From NCBI RefSeq assembly GCF_014384805.1, contig NZ_JACRSS010000001.1, forward strand, positions 62,001 through 126,000: a stretch of 64,000 nucleotides of DNA. The letters run 5' to 3'. Origin of the DNA: Guopingia tenuis. GTDB taxonomy: Bacteria > Bacillota > Clostridia > Christensenellales > Christensenellaceae. The notes under the pieces were generated by a model. The model made no database searches and was not told the origin of the DNA. It saw only the letters and a list, made by a program, of their open reading frames with translations. Below are positions 25,188 through 34,183 of this stretch, piece by piece. Within the stretch, counting starts at the first letter, position 1; each line of letters opens with the position of its first letter. The translations under genes were made by a program, and so were the position numbers.

Positions 25188-26573
25188 CTACACAAGAGGA
25201 CTGCGCTGCATACTTGCAAATCTGCGCGACGGTCTGTATAGGAGCAGCGCGATCAAAATCAAAAGCGCCGTTGTTGCCAGGCTGACCGGATAAGCCGTCA
25301 TGATCGTCTGGAATGTTGGGTTTTTGGCGAAGGCGATTTCAATCCAAGCGATGCGAATCCCGCATACGCCGATTGTTGTGAGGATTGCGGGGACAAGCGA
25401 TATGCCAAAGCCCCGCAGATAACCGGACATGACTTCATATAACATGCTGAACACATAGGCGCTGAGAATGATCGTCAATCGGCTATAACCGATTTCCACC
25501 ACAACAGGATCACTGTTAAAAATGGAAAGTAAAAACCGTCCGGCCACAAGCCCCAGAGTGATTGCCAGGCCGGTGGCTATCCCATCTTCAATCAGGCACA
25601 AAGTGAGCGTTTTCCGGCAGCGCCCAATCTCTCCGGCTCCATAATTCTGCCCGACAAAAGTCGTGCAGGCCTGGCTGAAGGAATTCATAAGATTATAGAC
25701 AATGGCTTCGATATTGCATGCGGCACTGGAGGCGGCCATAACGACCTTGCCTAGGCTGTTGATGGCAGACTGTATCACGATATTGGAAAAGGAAAAAACG
25801 GCGCTCTGTATACCCGCCGGAAGGCCAATTTTTAAAATCCGCCCAAAACTTGGCCAGTCGATCCGAAGTTTTTTTGTTTCCACTTGAATATATTTGTCTG
25901 TACGCATCAAACGTACATATAAAATCACAGCGCTGAGAGCATTGGAAATTACAGTTGCGATAGCAACGCCGTTGACTGTCATTTTTAAAACGATAACGAA
26001 GAAAAGGTTTAAAATGACATTCAGTACTCCCGAAAGGGCAAGGGCTGCCAGAGGAATTTTTGTATCTCCGATACTCCGAAAAATGGCCGCCTCGAAATTA
26101 TATAGGAGGATTACGGGCATTCCCATTAAATAGATCCGCAGATAGAGCAGGGCATAGGGATAGACATCCTGCGGAACCTGAAGCATACGCAGCAAGCTCC
26201 CGGCAATCAATTCGCCAAATACTGTCACCAGTATACCGCCAGCCAGCGCCATTATGATGGAGGTATGAACAGCCCGATGAACCGTTTCCCTGTCATCCCG
26301 CCCGATGGCGTTGGCAATGACTACATTTGCGCCAAGGGCAATGCCGATAAATAGATTCACTATCAGGCTGATGATGGGGCTGTTGGCGCCTACTGCCGCC
26401 ACTGCAACCGTCCGGTCCGCCCCGGTGAAATTCCCGACGACGGCGATATCCGCCGCGTTGAAGAGCTGCTCCAGAATAGCTGTCGCTGCGACTGGAAGTG
26501 CAAACCGCGGAAGTTTGTTCCAGATGGTTCCGTGCAGCATGTCGTTTTTTTGTTTTTTCTTTGCTGTCTCCAT
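25188..26573 (-). CDS. MATE-family multidrug efflux transporter
   Basis: 461 residues with twelve hydrophobic segments in two six-helix halves, the MATE architecture (MepA/NorM/DinF). Signature stretches: ALPVAATAILEQLFNAADIAVVG in the first helices, GIALGANVVIANAIGRDD, and in the second half GLPAGIQSAVFSFSNIVIQS and CTTFVGQNYGAGE. It would export cationic drugs or metabolites using a Na+ or H+ gradient in the inner membrane. A LysR-type regulator is transcribed divergently from 26733, a typical arrangement for local control of a transporter. Confidence 0.92.
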   Translation of the reverse strand: METAKKKQKNDMLHGTIWNKLPRFALPVAATAILEQLFNAADIAVVGNFTGADRTVAVAAVGANSPIISLIVNLFIGIALGANVVIANAIGRDDRETVHRAVHTSIIMALAGGILVTVFGELIAGSLLRMLQVPQDVYPYALLYLRIYLMGMPVILLYNFEAAIFRSIGDTKIPLAALALSGVLNVILNLFFVIVLKMTVNGVAIATVISNALSAVILYVRLMRTDKYIQVETKKLRIDWPSFGRILKIGLPAGIQSAVFSFSNIVIQSAINSLGKVVMAASSAACNIEAIVYNLMNSFSQACTTFVGQNYGAGEIGRCRKTLTLCLIEDGIATGLAITLGLVAGRFLLSIFNSDPVVVEIGYSRLTIILSAYVFSMLYEVMSGYLRGFGISLVPAILTTIGVCGIRIAWIEIAFAKNPTFQTIMTAYPVSLATTALLILIALLLYRPSRRFASMQRSPLV

Positions 26574-26603
26574 GGCAAGTACCTTTATATAAATAAAATA
26601 TTA

Positions 26604-26633
26604 TTTACAAATTTTTAATAAAATCATTATAAT
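26604..26633 (+). promoter_or_regulatory. Promoter in the MATE/LysR divergent region
   Basis: TTTACA (26604-26609), 18 bp, TATAAT (26628-26633), reading towards the LysR gene. The rest of the AT-rich 159-nt region holds a dyad ATGATTTATCAT near 26667-26680 that could be the regulator's site. Confidence 0.55.
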
Positions 26634-26732
26634 CTTGCTTTGCTGCAATAGCGAATATTTATATGCTATGATTTATCATAGTTGAAAGGAATGATAAAAG
26701 GTGTTAAACTATAGCTATTGAGGTGAAAAACA

Positions 26733-27605
26733 ATGGATATTCGCGTATTGCGGTATTTTTTGGCAGTGGCGCGGGAGGAGAATATTACACGGGCGGCGGA
26801 GAGTCTGCATATTACCCAGCCTTCCCTGTCTAAGCAGCTTATGGATTTGGAACAGGAGCTGGGCAAAAAGCTGCTGGTCCGCGGAAAAAGAAAGGTCACT
26901 CTCACGGAGAATGGAGTTTTGCTTCGCAAGCGTGCGGACGAAATTGTGGCTTTGTTGGAAAAAACAGAGCAGGAAATCGGTTCGGAGCGAAAGGAACTCA
27001 GCGGGGAGGTTGCTATTGGCGGGATGTTTACGCCGACGGTTTTGGAAACTGCGGCCGCCCTGCGCAAAAAGCATCCGGGGATTCAATACCATTTTTACAG
27101 CAGCGATGCGACGGATGTAACGGAGCGGCTCGACCATGGGAGCCTGGATTTTGCCGTTTTGCTGGAACCGGTGGACACATCGAAATATGAATATATCTCG
27201 CTTCCCGATACATCGAGCTGGGGAGTGCTGATGAAGCCGGATTGCCCTCTTGCCGGAAAAGAGGCTGTGGAAAGGGAGGATCTGCGTACTATCCCCCTGG
27301 TATTTCACCGGCGGGCCGGGCTGCAGCAACGGATTGCCCTTTGGGCACAGACGGATCCCGAGCATCTGCACATTGCGGCAACATATAATGTAGTAAATGG
27401 GAGCCTGGTTCCGTTTGTAAAAAGCGGATTGGGATATTTTCTGACGACAAAGGATCTGATCGAGCCGGAAATGGGCGGCGGCATTTGCTTTCGCCCTTTG
27501 AAGCCGCCGCTGGAAATGCAGTATGCAGTTGTCTGGAAACGCTATCCCGTATTCAGCAAAGCGGCGGAAGCGTTCTTAAAACAGCTGGCAGACAGGATTT
27601 TATGA
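26733..27605 (+). CDS. LysR-family transcriptional regulator
   Basis: 290 residues, standard for LysR regulators. The winged helix-turn-helix occupies residues 1-60 (MDIRVLRYFLAVAREENITR, AAESLHITQPSLSKQLMDLE), a linker helix follows, and residues 90-290 form the two-lobed effector domain (GEVAIGGMFTPTVLETAAAL, LDFAVLLEPVDTS, VPFVKSGLGYFLT). GAGGTG precedes ATG 26733. It probably controls the divergent MATE gene in response to a small molecule. The effector is unknown. Confidence 0.93.
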   Translation: MDIRVLRYFLAVAREENITRAAESLHITQPSLSKQLMDLEQELGKKLLVRGKRKVTLTENGVLLRKRADEIVALLEKTEQEIGSERKELSGEVAIGGMFTPTVLETAAALRKKHPGIQYHFYSSDATDVTERLDHGSLDFAVLLEPVDTSKYEYISLPDTSSWGVLMKPDCPLAGKEAVEREDLRTIPLVFHRRAGLQQRIALWAQTDPEHLHIAATYNVVNGSLVPFVKSGLGYFLTTKDLIEPEMGGGICFRPLKPPLEMQYAVVWKRYPVFSKAAEAFLKQLADRIL

Positions 27606-28223
27606 AGGACAGTGCGCCGGAAGGCTATTGGCTGCATCAACAAATATGGCGTTTTACAGCATATAATAAAATGTGTATTCGTTTGGCGGGATTTATAAAG
27701 AAAAAATAACGAAACAGAAGCGGGAAATTTGCGTAGGCGTGCTGTTTTGGTGATAGAGAAAAGTTTACTTGCAGATTTTTTGGGGTACATATAAAAGTAA
27801 TGGAGATTTTTGCCGGTTTTGTGGGAAATTTGGCGGAGAGCGAATAAAGATTTCATAAAAATATAATAAGTGGGCGGTTAATTTTCCGGTTTTTTGTTTT
27901 GTATTGCGGCGGCAGAGGCCCGGGCGCAGGATAAAAATATTTGCCGGCGGGAAAATTTTGGATGGCCGGCAGGATTCCTGCCGAATCCTTTGCGCACATA
28001 CGCCTTTCCGGGGAAAGGAAACGGAATCTATTTCCCCGCGGCGTGTTTCGTATTGCGTGAGAAATGCGGCGGGAAGGACCGGGAAGCGATTAGCGGGATC
28101 TTGCCTGCGAAATACTGTACTGCTGGGATACATAAGAAAACGGGGACGCAGAGCCCCTTTGCCTAGATTACTGCATCCGGACAGGAGGATTTATTTTATA
28201 AGCAAAGCACCAGGAGGTAGATA
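27606..28223 (+). other. 618-nt stretch without a recognisable gene
   Basis: Between LysR and the dehydratase activator. Frames on both strands are short and show no family pattern. There is a TATAAT-like box near 27863 and a hairpin GGCAGG/CCTGCC near 27967-27981 without a T tract. The last 30 nt hold two ribosome-binding-site-like AGGAGG sequences, the second (GGAGGTAG) belonging to the next gene. The GC-rich part (27900-28150) may be a decayed gene, but I cannot identify it. Confidence 0.4.
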
Positions 28224-31200
28224 ATGAGAAGTTATCGTGCCGGTATTGATATCGGCTCTACCACCGTCAAGCTGGTTCTGCTTGGCGAAAACGATACCGT
28301 AATTTACGGAAGATATAAGAGACATCAGGCGCGCACCCAGGAAACGCTGGCGGAGCTTTTGCGGGAAGTGCGGAGGAGTGTGGGAGAATGCGAACTGCGC
28401 GTGAAAATCACTGGCTCCGGTTCCATCAATCTTGGAAAGGCTCTGGGCATTGAATTTGTCCAGGAGGTTGTGGCGGTTGCCAAAGCACTGAAAAAGACGG
28501 CGCCCCAGACGGATGTAGCCATCGAGCTGGGCGGCGAGGACGCAAAGATTATCTATTTTACCGGCGGCCTGGAAGAGAGGATGAACGGCGTCTGCGCGGG
28601 AGGGACCGGCTCGTTTATCGATCAGATGGCGGCGCTTTTGCAGACGGATGCTGCCGGCTTGAATCAGGCGGCGGAGAAGTATCAGCAGATTTATCCCATT
28701 GCGGCCCGCTGTGGGGTGTTTGCGAAAACGGATATTCAGCCGCTGCTCAACGAAGGGGCGACAAAAGCCGATTTGGCAGCCTCTGTATTTCAAGCTGTTG
28801 TCAACCAGACCATTTCCGGGCTGGCTTGTGGGAAGCCGATTCGCGGCTGCGTCGCATTTTTGGGCGGCCCGCTGCACTTTCTCCCGGAGCTGAAAAAGGC
28901 TTTTATCCGCACCCTGCGTCTCACTCCCGAAACGACGGTAGACCCCGAAAGATCGCATCTGTTTGCGGCTATGGGCGCGGCCTTTGAAAGCGAAGATGCA
29001 AAGCCCGCGGCCTTGGACGAGCTCATTGCAAGGCTGGAAAAGGGTGTGAAGGTGACGTTTGAAATGCCGCGTCTGCCGGCTTTGTTTGCGGACAAAGAAG
29101 AATATAAGGCCTTCCGGCAGCGGCATGAAAAAGCGATTGTCCCCAAAGGAGAGCTGGCCGGCTATGCCGGGGACTGTTTCCTCGGGATCGATGCGGGGTC
29201 TACCACAACAAAAATGGCGCTGATCGGCAGCGAAGGACAGCTCCTGTATTCCTTTTATGCCAATAACCAGGGGAATCCTATCGAGACGGCAAAAGCCGCC
29301 GTGGCTGAACTGGAAGAAATTTTGCCGGCCTCCGCGAAAATTGTCCGATCCTGTTCCACGGGATATGGCGAGGCCTTGCTGAAATCTGCCTTTTGCTGCG
29401 ACGAAGGAGAAGTAGAGACGATTGCCCACTGTACGGCGGCGGCTTTCTTTGATCCGCAGGTGGACTGTGTGCTGGATATCGGCGGGCAGGATATGAAATG
29501 TATTAAGCTGAAGAATGGCGCCGTCGACAATATCATGCTCAATGAGGCGTGCTCTTCGGGATGCGGCTCCTTTATAGAGAGTTTTGCCAATTCTCTGGGG
29601 TATACGGCGGAGGATTTTGCAAAGACGGCGCTGTTTGCGAAAAATCCCGTCGATTTGGGAACCCGCTGCACGGTATTCATGAATTCCAATGTGAAGCAGG
29701 CGCAAAAGGAAGGGGCCAATATTTCGGATATTTCGGCGGGGCTGGCCTATTCGGTCATTAAAAACGCCTTGTTCAAGGTGATAAAGCTGGCAAATGCAGA
29801 GGATCTGGGAAGGCATATCGTGGTGCAGGGAGGGACATTCCATAACCAGGCGGTGCTGCGGGCCTTTGAAAGAATTGCGGAGGTGGAGGTTACCTGCCCG
29901 GATATCGCCGGAATCATGGGGGCCTTTGGCGCGGCGCTGCTGGCCAGACGGCACTATACCGGCGCGGAGACAGCCATGCTGCCGCTGGGGGAGATCAAGG
30001 CCCTCACTTATACTTCCAAAAGTATCCGCTGCGGCGGCTGCTCCAACAACTGCATGCTGACGGTCAACACTTTCCCGGGCGGCAGGCGCCATATTACCGG
30101 AAACCGCTGCGAAAAAGGCCTGGGCGGGGCGGCGTCCTCCAAAAGTGCGCCCAATATGATGGAGTATAAGAGAAAACGCATTTTTGCCTATGAACCCCTT
30201 GCGGCAGAAAATGCTCCAAGAGGGGAAATTGGTATCCCCAGAGTGCTGAATTTATATGAAAATTATCCCTTTTGGGCAACATTTTTTGAAAAGCTGGGGT
30301 TTCGGGTGATTTTATCGCCCTTTTCCAGCCGCAAAATCTATGAGCTGGGCATGGAATCCATCCCGTCGGAATCCGAATGCTATCCGGCAAAGATTTCCCA
30401 TGGCCATGTGCAGTGGCTGGCTGACCATGGGGTAAAGACGATCTTTCATCCCTGCGTATATTATGAGCATCAGGAAACACCGGATGCGCAAAACCATTTC
30501 AACTGCCCCATCGTCGTTTCGTATCCGGAAAATCTGAAGAACAACGTGGAGGCCGTTTCGGATGGGGATATTCGCTATATCCATCCCTTTTTGGCCTTTA
30601 CTGACGAAAAAACCATCGCCGAACGCCTGGCCCGCGTTTGCCGGGAAGAATGGAATATCCCCGAAAAAGAGACGCGTCTGGCCGTTCATGCGGCCTGGGA
30701 AGAGCAGCAAAGGGCGAAAGCGGATATCCGCGCCGAGGGAAAACGCCTTTTAGAGGAGATGGAAAGATCGGGCGGCCGGGGAATTGTGCTGGCCGGGCGG
30801 CCCTATCATATCGATCCGGAAATCAACCACGGCATTCCGGAGCTGATCGCCTCCTATGGCCTGACCGTGTTCACCGAGGACAGCCTGCCCTTGGATTTCA
30901 CCCCGCAGCGGCCTTTGCGGGTTGTGGATCAATGGGTATATCATTCGCGGCTGTATTCGGCGGCGGAGTTTGTCCGGAGCCGCAAAAACCTGGAGCTGAT
31001 CCAGCTCAATTCCTTTGGATGCGGTCTGGATGCCATTACTACTGACCAGGTAAATGAGATATTAGAGGGCTCCGGGAGGCTCTATACGCTTCTCAAAATC
31101 GACGAGGTGTGCAACCTGGGCGCAGTTCGCATCCGCATCCGCAGCCTGATTGCGGCTATGGATATGCGCCGGGAACAGGGCATCCCGCCAAAGCCTGCTC

Positions 31201-32447
31201 CGGTCAGATACAGCCGGACGCATTTCACAAAGAAAATGCGGGAACAGGGCTATACGATTCTGGCTCCTCAGATGAGTCCGATTCATTTTGCAATTCTGGA
31301 GCCGGTGTTCCAAAAGCACGGATATTATATGGTGGTGCTGGATAACGGCAACCGCGCCGCGGTGGATATGGGGCTGAAATATGTGAACAACGACGCTTGC
31401 TATCCTTCCATCACCGTTGTCGGGCAGTTTATGGAGGCCGTTTTATCTGGAAAATACGATACGGACAGACTGGCCATCATCATGACCCAGACGGGAGGAT
31501 GCTGCCGCGCAAGCAACTATGTCGCCTTTATCCGCCGCGCTCTTGAGAAAGCCGGGCTTTCCCATATCCCGGTCATATCCCTGAATGCCAACGGCATGGA
31601 GAAAAACGAGGGCTTTCAGCTGTCTCCCGGCCTGCTCATGGATGCAGCCCATTCCCTGATCTATGGCGACCTGCTGATGCGGTGCCTTTACCGGGTGCGC
31701 CCCTATGAAAAAAGTGCGGGATCTGCCAACGCGCTTCATGAAAAATGGCAGGCGATCTGCATCGATTCCCTCACGAATCCCAAGACGAAATATACCTATA
31801 AATCGGTATGCAAAGGGATTGTGGAGGCATTTGACCATTTCCCCATCGATGAAACGATGAAGAAGCCGCGGGTGGGGATTGTGGGGGAAATTCTGGTCAA
31901 ATATATGCCGCTGGCCAACAACCATCTTGTCGACCTGCTGGAACGGGAAGGAGCGGAAGCCATGGTGCCGGATCTGATGGACTTTTTCAACTACAGCGTA
32001 TATGGCCTGCAGTATAAAGCGGAATACCTGGGAGCGAAAAAATCCTCGGCTGTGCTCTCCAAAGCGGCGATTAAAATGATCGAAGGACTGCGAAAACCGG
32101 CGATAGAAGCGCTCCGGCAGAGCCGGCGGTTCGAGGCCCCCATTTCCATTTATCAAATTGCCGAGATGACAAAGCCGTTTTTATCCCTGGGAAACCAGTA
32201 TGGAGAGGGGTGGTTCCTTGCCGGAGAGATGGTGGAGCTCATCACGCATGGCGTGCCCAATATCGTCTGCATTCAGCCCTTTGGATGCCTGCCCAACCAT
32301 GTGGTTGGCAAAGGGGTCATCAAATCGCTGAAAAAGGCATATCCCCAGGCCAACATCGCAGCAGTGGACTATGACCCCGGGGCAAGCGAGGTCAACCAGC
32401 TCAACCGGATCAAACTGATGCTTTCGGCGGCCAAGGAGGCGCTCTGA
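28224..32447 (+). CDS. Fused acyl-CoA dehydratase activator-like protein
   Basis: 1407 residues, a multidomain relative of the 2-hydroxyacyl-CoA dehydratase system. Two BadF/BcrA-type ATPase (activase) domains stand in tandem: residues 1-260 with GIDIGSTTVKLVLL and CAGGTGSFIDQMA, and 312-575 with FLGIDAGSTTTKMALIG and ACSSGCGSFIESFA. A cysteine cluster IRCGGCSNNCML follows near 595, then DUF2229/HgdB-like parts containing SESECYPAKISHGH, TQTGGCCRASNY and QPFGCLPNHVVGKG, which supply more iron-sulfur ligands. Family members are thought to drive ATP-dependent single-electron reduction of a partner or substrate; no separate dehydratase subunit genes flank it. The substrate is unknown. GGAGGTAG precedes ATG 28224. 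Confidence 0.88.
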   Translation: MRSYRAGIDIGSTTVKLVLLGENDTVIYGRYKRHQARTQETLAELLREVRRSVGECELRVKITGSGSINLGKALGIEFVQEVVAVAKALKKTAPQTDVAIELGGEDAKIIYFTGGLEERMNGVCAGGTGSFIDQMAALLQTDAAGLNQAAEKYQQIYPIAARCGVFAKTDIQPLLNEGATKADLAASVFQAVVNQTISGLACGKPIRGCVAFLGGPLHFLPELKKAFIRTLRLTPETTVDPERSHLFAAMGAAFESEDAKPAALDELIARLEKGVKVTFEMPRLPALFADKEEYKAFRQRHEKAIVPKGELAGYAGDCFLGIDAGSTTTKMALIGSEGQLLYSFYANNQGNPIETAKAAVAELEEILPASAKIVRSCSTGYGEALLKSAFCCDEGEVETIAHCTAAAFFDPQVDCVLDIGGQDMKCIKLKNGAVDNIMLNEACSSGCGSFIESFANSLGYTAEDFAKTALFAKNPVDLGTRCTVFMNSNVKQAQKEGANISDISAGLAYSVIKNALFKVIKLANAEDLGRHIVVQGGTFHNQAVLRAFERIAEVEVTCPDIAGIMGAFGAALLARRHYTGAETAMLPLGEIKALTYTSKSIRCGGCSNNCMLTVNTFPGGRRHITGNRCEKGLGGAASSKSAPNMMEYKRKRIFAYEPLAAENAPRGEIGIPRVLNLYENYPFWATFFEKLGFRVILSPFSSRKIYELGMESIPSESECYPAKISHGHVQWLADHGVKTIFHPCVYYEHQETPDAQNHFNCPIVVSYPENLKNNVEAVSDGDIRYIHPFLAFTDEKTIAERLARVCREEWNIPEKETRLAVHAAWEEQQRAKADIRAEGKRLLEEMERSGGRGIVLAGRPYHIDPEINHGIPELIASYGLTVFTEDSLPLDFTPQRPLRVVDQWVYHSRLYSAAEFVRSRKNLELIQLNSFGCGLDAITTDQVNEILEGSGRLYTLLKIDEVCNLGAVRIRIRSLIAAMDMRREQGIPPKPAPVRYSRTHFTKKMREQGYTILAPQMSPIHFAILEPVFQKHGYYMVVLDNGNRAAVDMGLKYVNNDACYPSITVVGQFMEAVLSGKYDTDRLAIIMTQTGGCCRASNYVAFIRRALEKAGLSHIPVISLNANGMEKNEGFQLSPGLLMDAAHSLIYGDLLMRCLYRVRPYEKSAGSANALHEKWQAICIDSLTNPKTKYTYKSVCKGIVEAFDHFPIDETMKKPRVGIVGEILVKYMPLANNHLVDLLEREGAEAMVPDLMDFFNYSVYGLQYKAEYLGAKKSSAVLSKAAIKMIEGLRKPAIEALRQSRRFEAPISIYQIAEMTKPFLSLGNQYGEGWFLAGEMVELITHGVPNIVCIQPFGCLPNHVVGKGVIKSLKKAYPQANIAAVDYDPGASEVNQLNRIKLMLSAAKEAL

Positions 32448-32593
32448 CGGGGTGCCGGAGGATGGGGAAGGGAATGAATTCCGATATACAAATACTAATC
32501 CGGGCGGCATATAAGGTTTTGGGCACCCCGGAGGAAGAAATGGGGAAAGGCTCTCCATGCGATTATATTTTATCGTGTTTTTTGTATTTTCCC

Positions 32594-32690
32594 CTTACAT
32601 TTCTTGAAAAAATATGGTATACTAATACTAAACAACGTGTAGTTTGCAGTATGGAACGTAAGTCCTGTTGTGAAATACACGTTTTTTCAA
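32594..32690 (+). promoter_or_regulatory. carD promoter and leader hairpin
   Basis: CTTACA (32594-32599), 18 bp, TATACT (32618-32623). The leader then contains AACGTGTA (32634-32641) complementary to TACACGTT (32676-32683), followed by TTTTC, so the first ~60 nt of the message can end in a terminator-like structure before carD. No known riboswitch motif is seen. Confidence 0.55.
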
Positions 32691-32743
32691 CTTGACAGAT
32701 GGAAAGGGTGTTTGCTGCGTCTCGGATATAGGAGGTGGAGAGC

Positions 32744-33238
32744 TTGTATCAGATTGGAGATTATATTGTGTATGGAAACGAAGGGGTATGCCGCGTGGAT
32801 GAAATCGCGCCGTTCCATATTCCCGGAATGACGGCGGAACGGCTGTATTATACGCTGACGCCGCTCTATCACGATGAAAAAATCTATACGCCGGTGGATA
32901 CGGAGGTATTCATGCGCCCGGTGATTTCCAGGGAAGAGGCCATAGAGCTGATTGCCACGATTCCCGGCATTGAGGCGGCGGCTTATGAAAATAAGAATCT
33001 TCGCTTTTTGAATGAGCAATATGAAGAATCCTTTCAATCCCATGACTTAATCAAGGCCGTCTATATCAAGCGGTGCAGCGCCAACGAGCGGGGAAGAAAG
33101 CTGGGGCAGATCGATGAACGGTATATGAAGCGGGCCGAGGACAGATTGCATGAGGAATTCGCCGTGGCTCTGGGTATCCCCAAGGATGAGGTTCGGGAAT
33201 ATATCCGAAAGGCTGTCGGCGGGGAAGAGGAGACATAA
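32744..33238 (+). CDS. CarD/CdnL-family RNA polymerase-binding regulator
   Basis: 164 residues. The N-terminal CarD/TRCF-type Tudor-like domain (MYQIGDYIVYGNEGVCRVDE, then YYTLTPLYHDEKIYTPVD) binds the RNA polymerase beta subunit; the C-terminal helical domain (LIKAVYIKRCSANERGRKL, AEDRLHEEFAVALG) contacts promoter DNA. The family stabilises open complexes. A GTG at 32735 is in frame but overlaps GGAGG (32731-32735); TTG 32744 gives correct spacing and the family start. It is transcribed alone and ends at a terminator. Confidence 0.9.
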   Translation: MYQIGDYIVYGNEGVCRVDEIAPFHIPGMTAERLYYTLTPLYHDEKIYTPVDTEVFMRPVISREEAIELIATIPGIEAAAYENKNLRFLNEQYEESFQSHDLIKAVYIKRCSANERGRKLGQIDERYMKRAEDRLHEEFAVALGIPKDEVREYIRKAVGGEEET

Positions 33239-33261
33239 AAACAACCCAAAAAAGAAAGAAA

Positions 33262-33294
33262 AAAAGCGTAAATCCGCGGGGTTTTGCGCTTTTA
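33262..33294 (+). terminator. Terminator after carD
   Basis: AAAAGCGTAAA (33262-33272) pairs, with one G-T pair, with TTTTGCGCTTTT (33282-33293). Confidence 0.75.
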
Positions 33295-33326
33295 TTTTGC
33301 AGAAATTGAAGGGTGGGAAAAAAGGC

Positions 33327-33566
33327 CTAGGACTGCGCCTCCTGCTCGATCAGCAAAACCAGCTGATGGGGCGGCATTTCAAAGGCGTTGGCGATGCGCC
33401 AAATGGTTTCAAAATTAGGCTGCTTATCGCCGGATTCAATCATGGCCAGATGGCTCCGGGCGAGGCCGGCAAAACCGCTGAAAACCTCCTGGGACAATCT
33501 GCGTTCCAGACGCAGGCGGCGAATGACTTTCCCGGCCGCTTTTTTATTGAACTCCATCATGCGCAT
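33327..33566 (-). CDS. Small XRE-family regulator
   Basis: 79 residues, almost entirely a helix-turn-helix: GKVIRRLRLERRLSQEVFSG, FAGLARSHLAMIESGDKQPN, TIWRIANAFEMPPHQLVLL. Three ATG codons (33566, 33560, 33557) are possible; AAGGAG fits the first or second. It is transcribed divergently from a lipoprotein gene, and the intervening 116 nt holds two near-identical repeats with internal dyads (33611-33660), probably its operators. It likely represses itself and the lipoprotein gene. Confidence 0.85.
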   Translation of the reverse strand: MRMMEFNKKAAGKVIRRLRLERRLSQEVFSGFAGLARSHLAMIESGDKQPNFETIWRIANAFEMPPHQLVLLIEQEAQS

Positions 33567-33610
33567 TCTACTCCTTTTTTTCTAAGTGTAAACAAAATCC
33601 TCCTTACAAA

Positions 33611-33660
33611 TGTCTGCGATAATAGACAAAAATATGACTGTCTGCTATAATAGACAAAAA
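33611..33660. promoter_or_regulatory. Twin operator repeats and lipoprotein promoter
   Basis: Two 22-nt direct repeats (33611-33632 and 33639-33660) that differ at one position, each containing the dyad TGTCT-8-AGACA. The second contains TATAAT (33646-33651), 32 nt before the lipoprotein start, so binding would cover the -10 box. Confidence 0.65.
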
Positions 33661-33682
33661 GACGCAAAAAAGGAGTGGTATC

Positions 33683-34087
33683 GTGAAAAAAACCATGCGG
33701 ATTTTTGCCATTTTATGCCTGTATCTGCTTCTGATGACGGCATGCGCGCCCGATGTGCTCACAAGAGTGGTGGAGCCGGAAGACGAACAGACAGATATCT
33801 GCCAGGCAGCGATGGAAAAACTCCGGGCAATTCTTCCGCATCCGGATTCCCTATATATTCACCATGAGGAGATTTATTATGATGGCTTTCTCGTGATTCT
33901 GGACTATTCTGCGGAAAACTATTTTGGCGGCCGCACCCGGAATACATGTCTCTATTTTTCGGAAGACCGGATCTATAACGGGATTTTGGAGGAGGACAGA
34001 GAAAGGCTTCTTGAGAAGCTGAAAAATGAAGGAAAGATCGACGGAACGGAGACGATTTTAAACAATATTCCCACCAAAATACAATGA
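33683..34087 (+). CDS. Small lipoprotein, unknown
   Basis: 134 residues with a lipoprotein signal: MKKTMRIFAILCLYLLLMTAC, cut before Cys21. The mature part is a compact 110-residue domain (AMEKLRAILPHPDSLYIHHE, YYDGFLVILDYSAEN) of no known family. Start is GTG 33683 with AGGAG 10 nt before. It is divergent from an XRE gene with shared repeated operator sites, so its expression is probably conditional. Confidence 0.75.
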   Translation: MKKTMRIFAILCLYLLLMTACAPDVLTRVVEPEDEQTDICQAAMEKLRAILPHPDSLYIHHEEIYYDGFLVILDYSAENYFGGRTRNTCLYFSEDRIYNGILEEDRERLLEKLKNEGKIDGTETILNNIPTKIQ

Positions 34088-34183
34088 ATAAAAAAGCGGC
34101 AGTGCATGGAGATGTCTTGATTTTTGGGCCTTGGTATAGTATTCTGAAAATACAAGGAAAAGGTATTTTATGGAGGAGACAAT

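Noticed and set aside
27894..28224. Small genes before the dehydratase activator
   Set aside because: Two overlapping plus-strand frames of ~90-106 codons lack ribosome binding sites and family patterns.
28191..30092. Long minus-strand frame opposite the dehydratase activator
   Set aside because: Antisense to conserved ATPase motifs; no ribosome binding site and His/Arg/Gln-rich composition typical of antisense frames.
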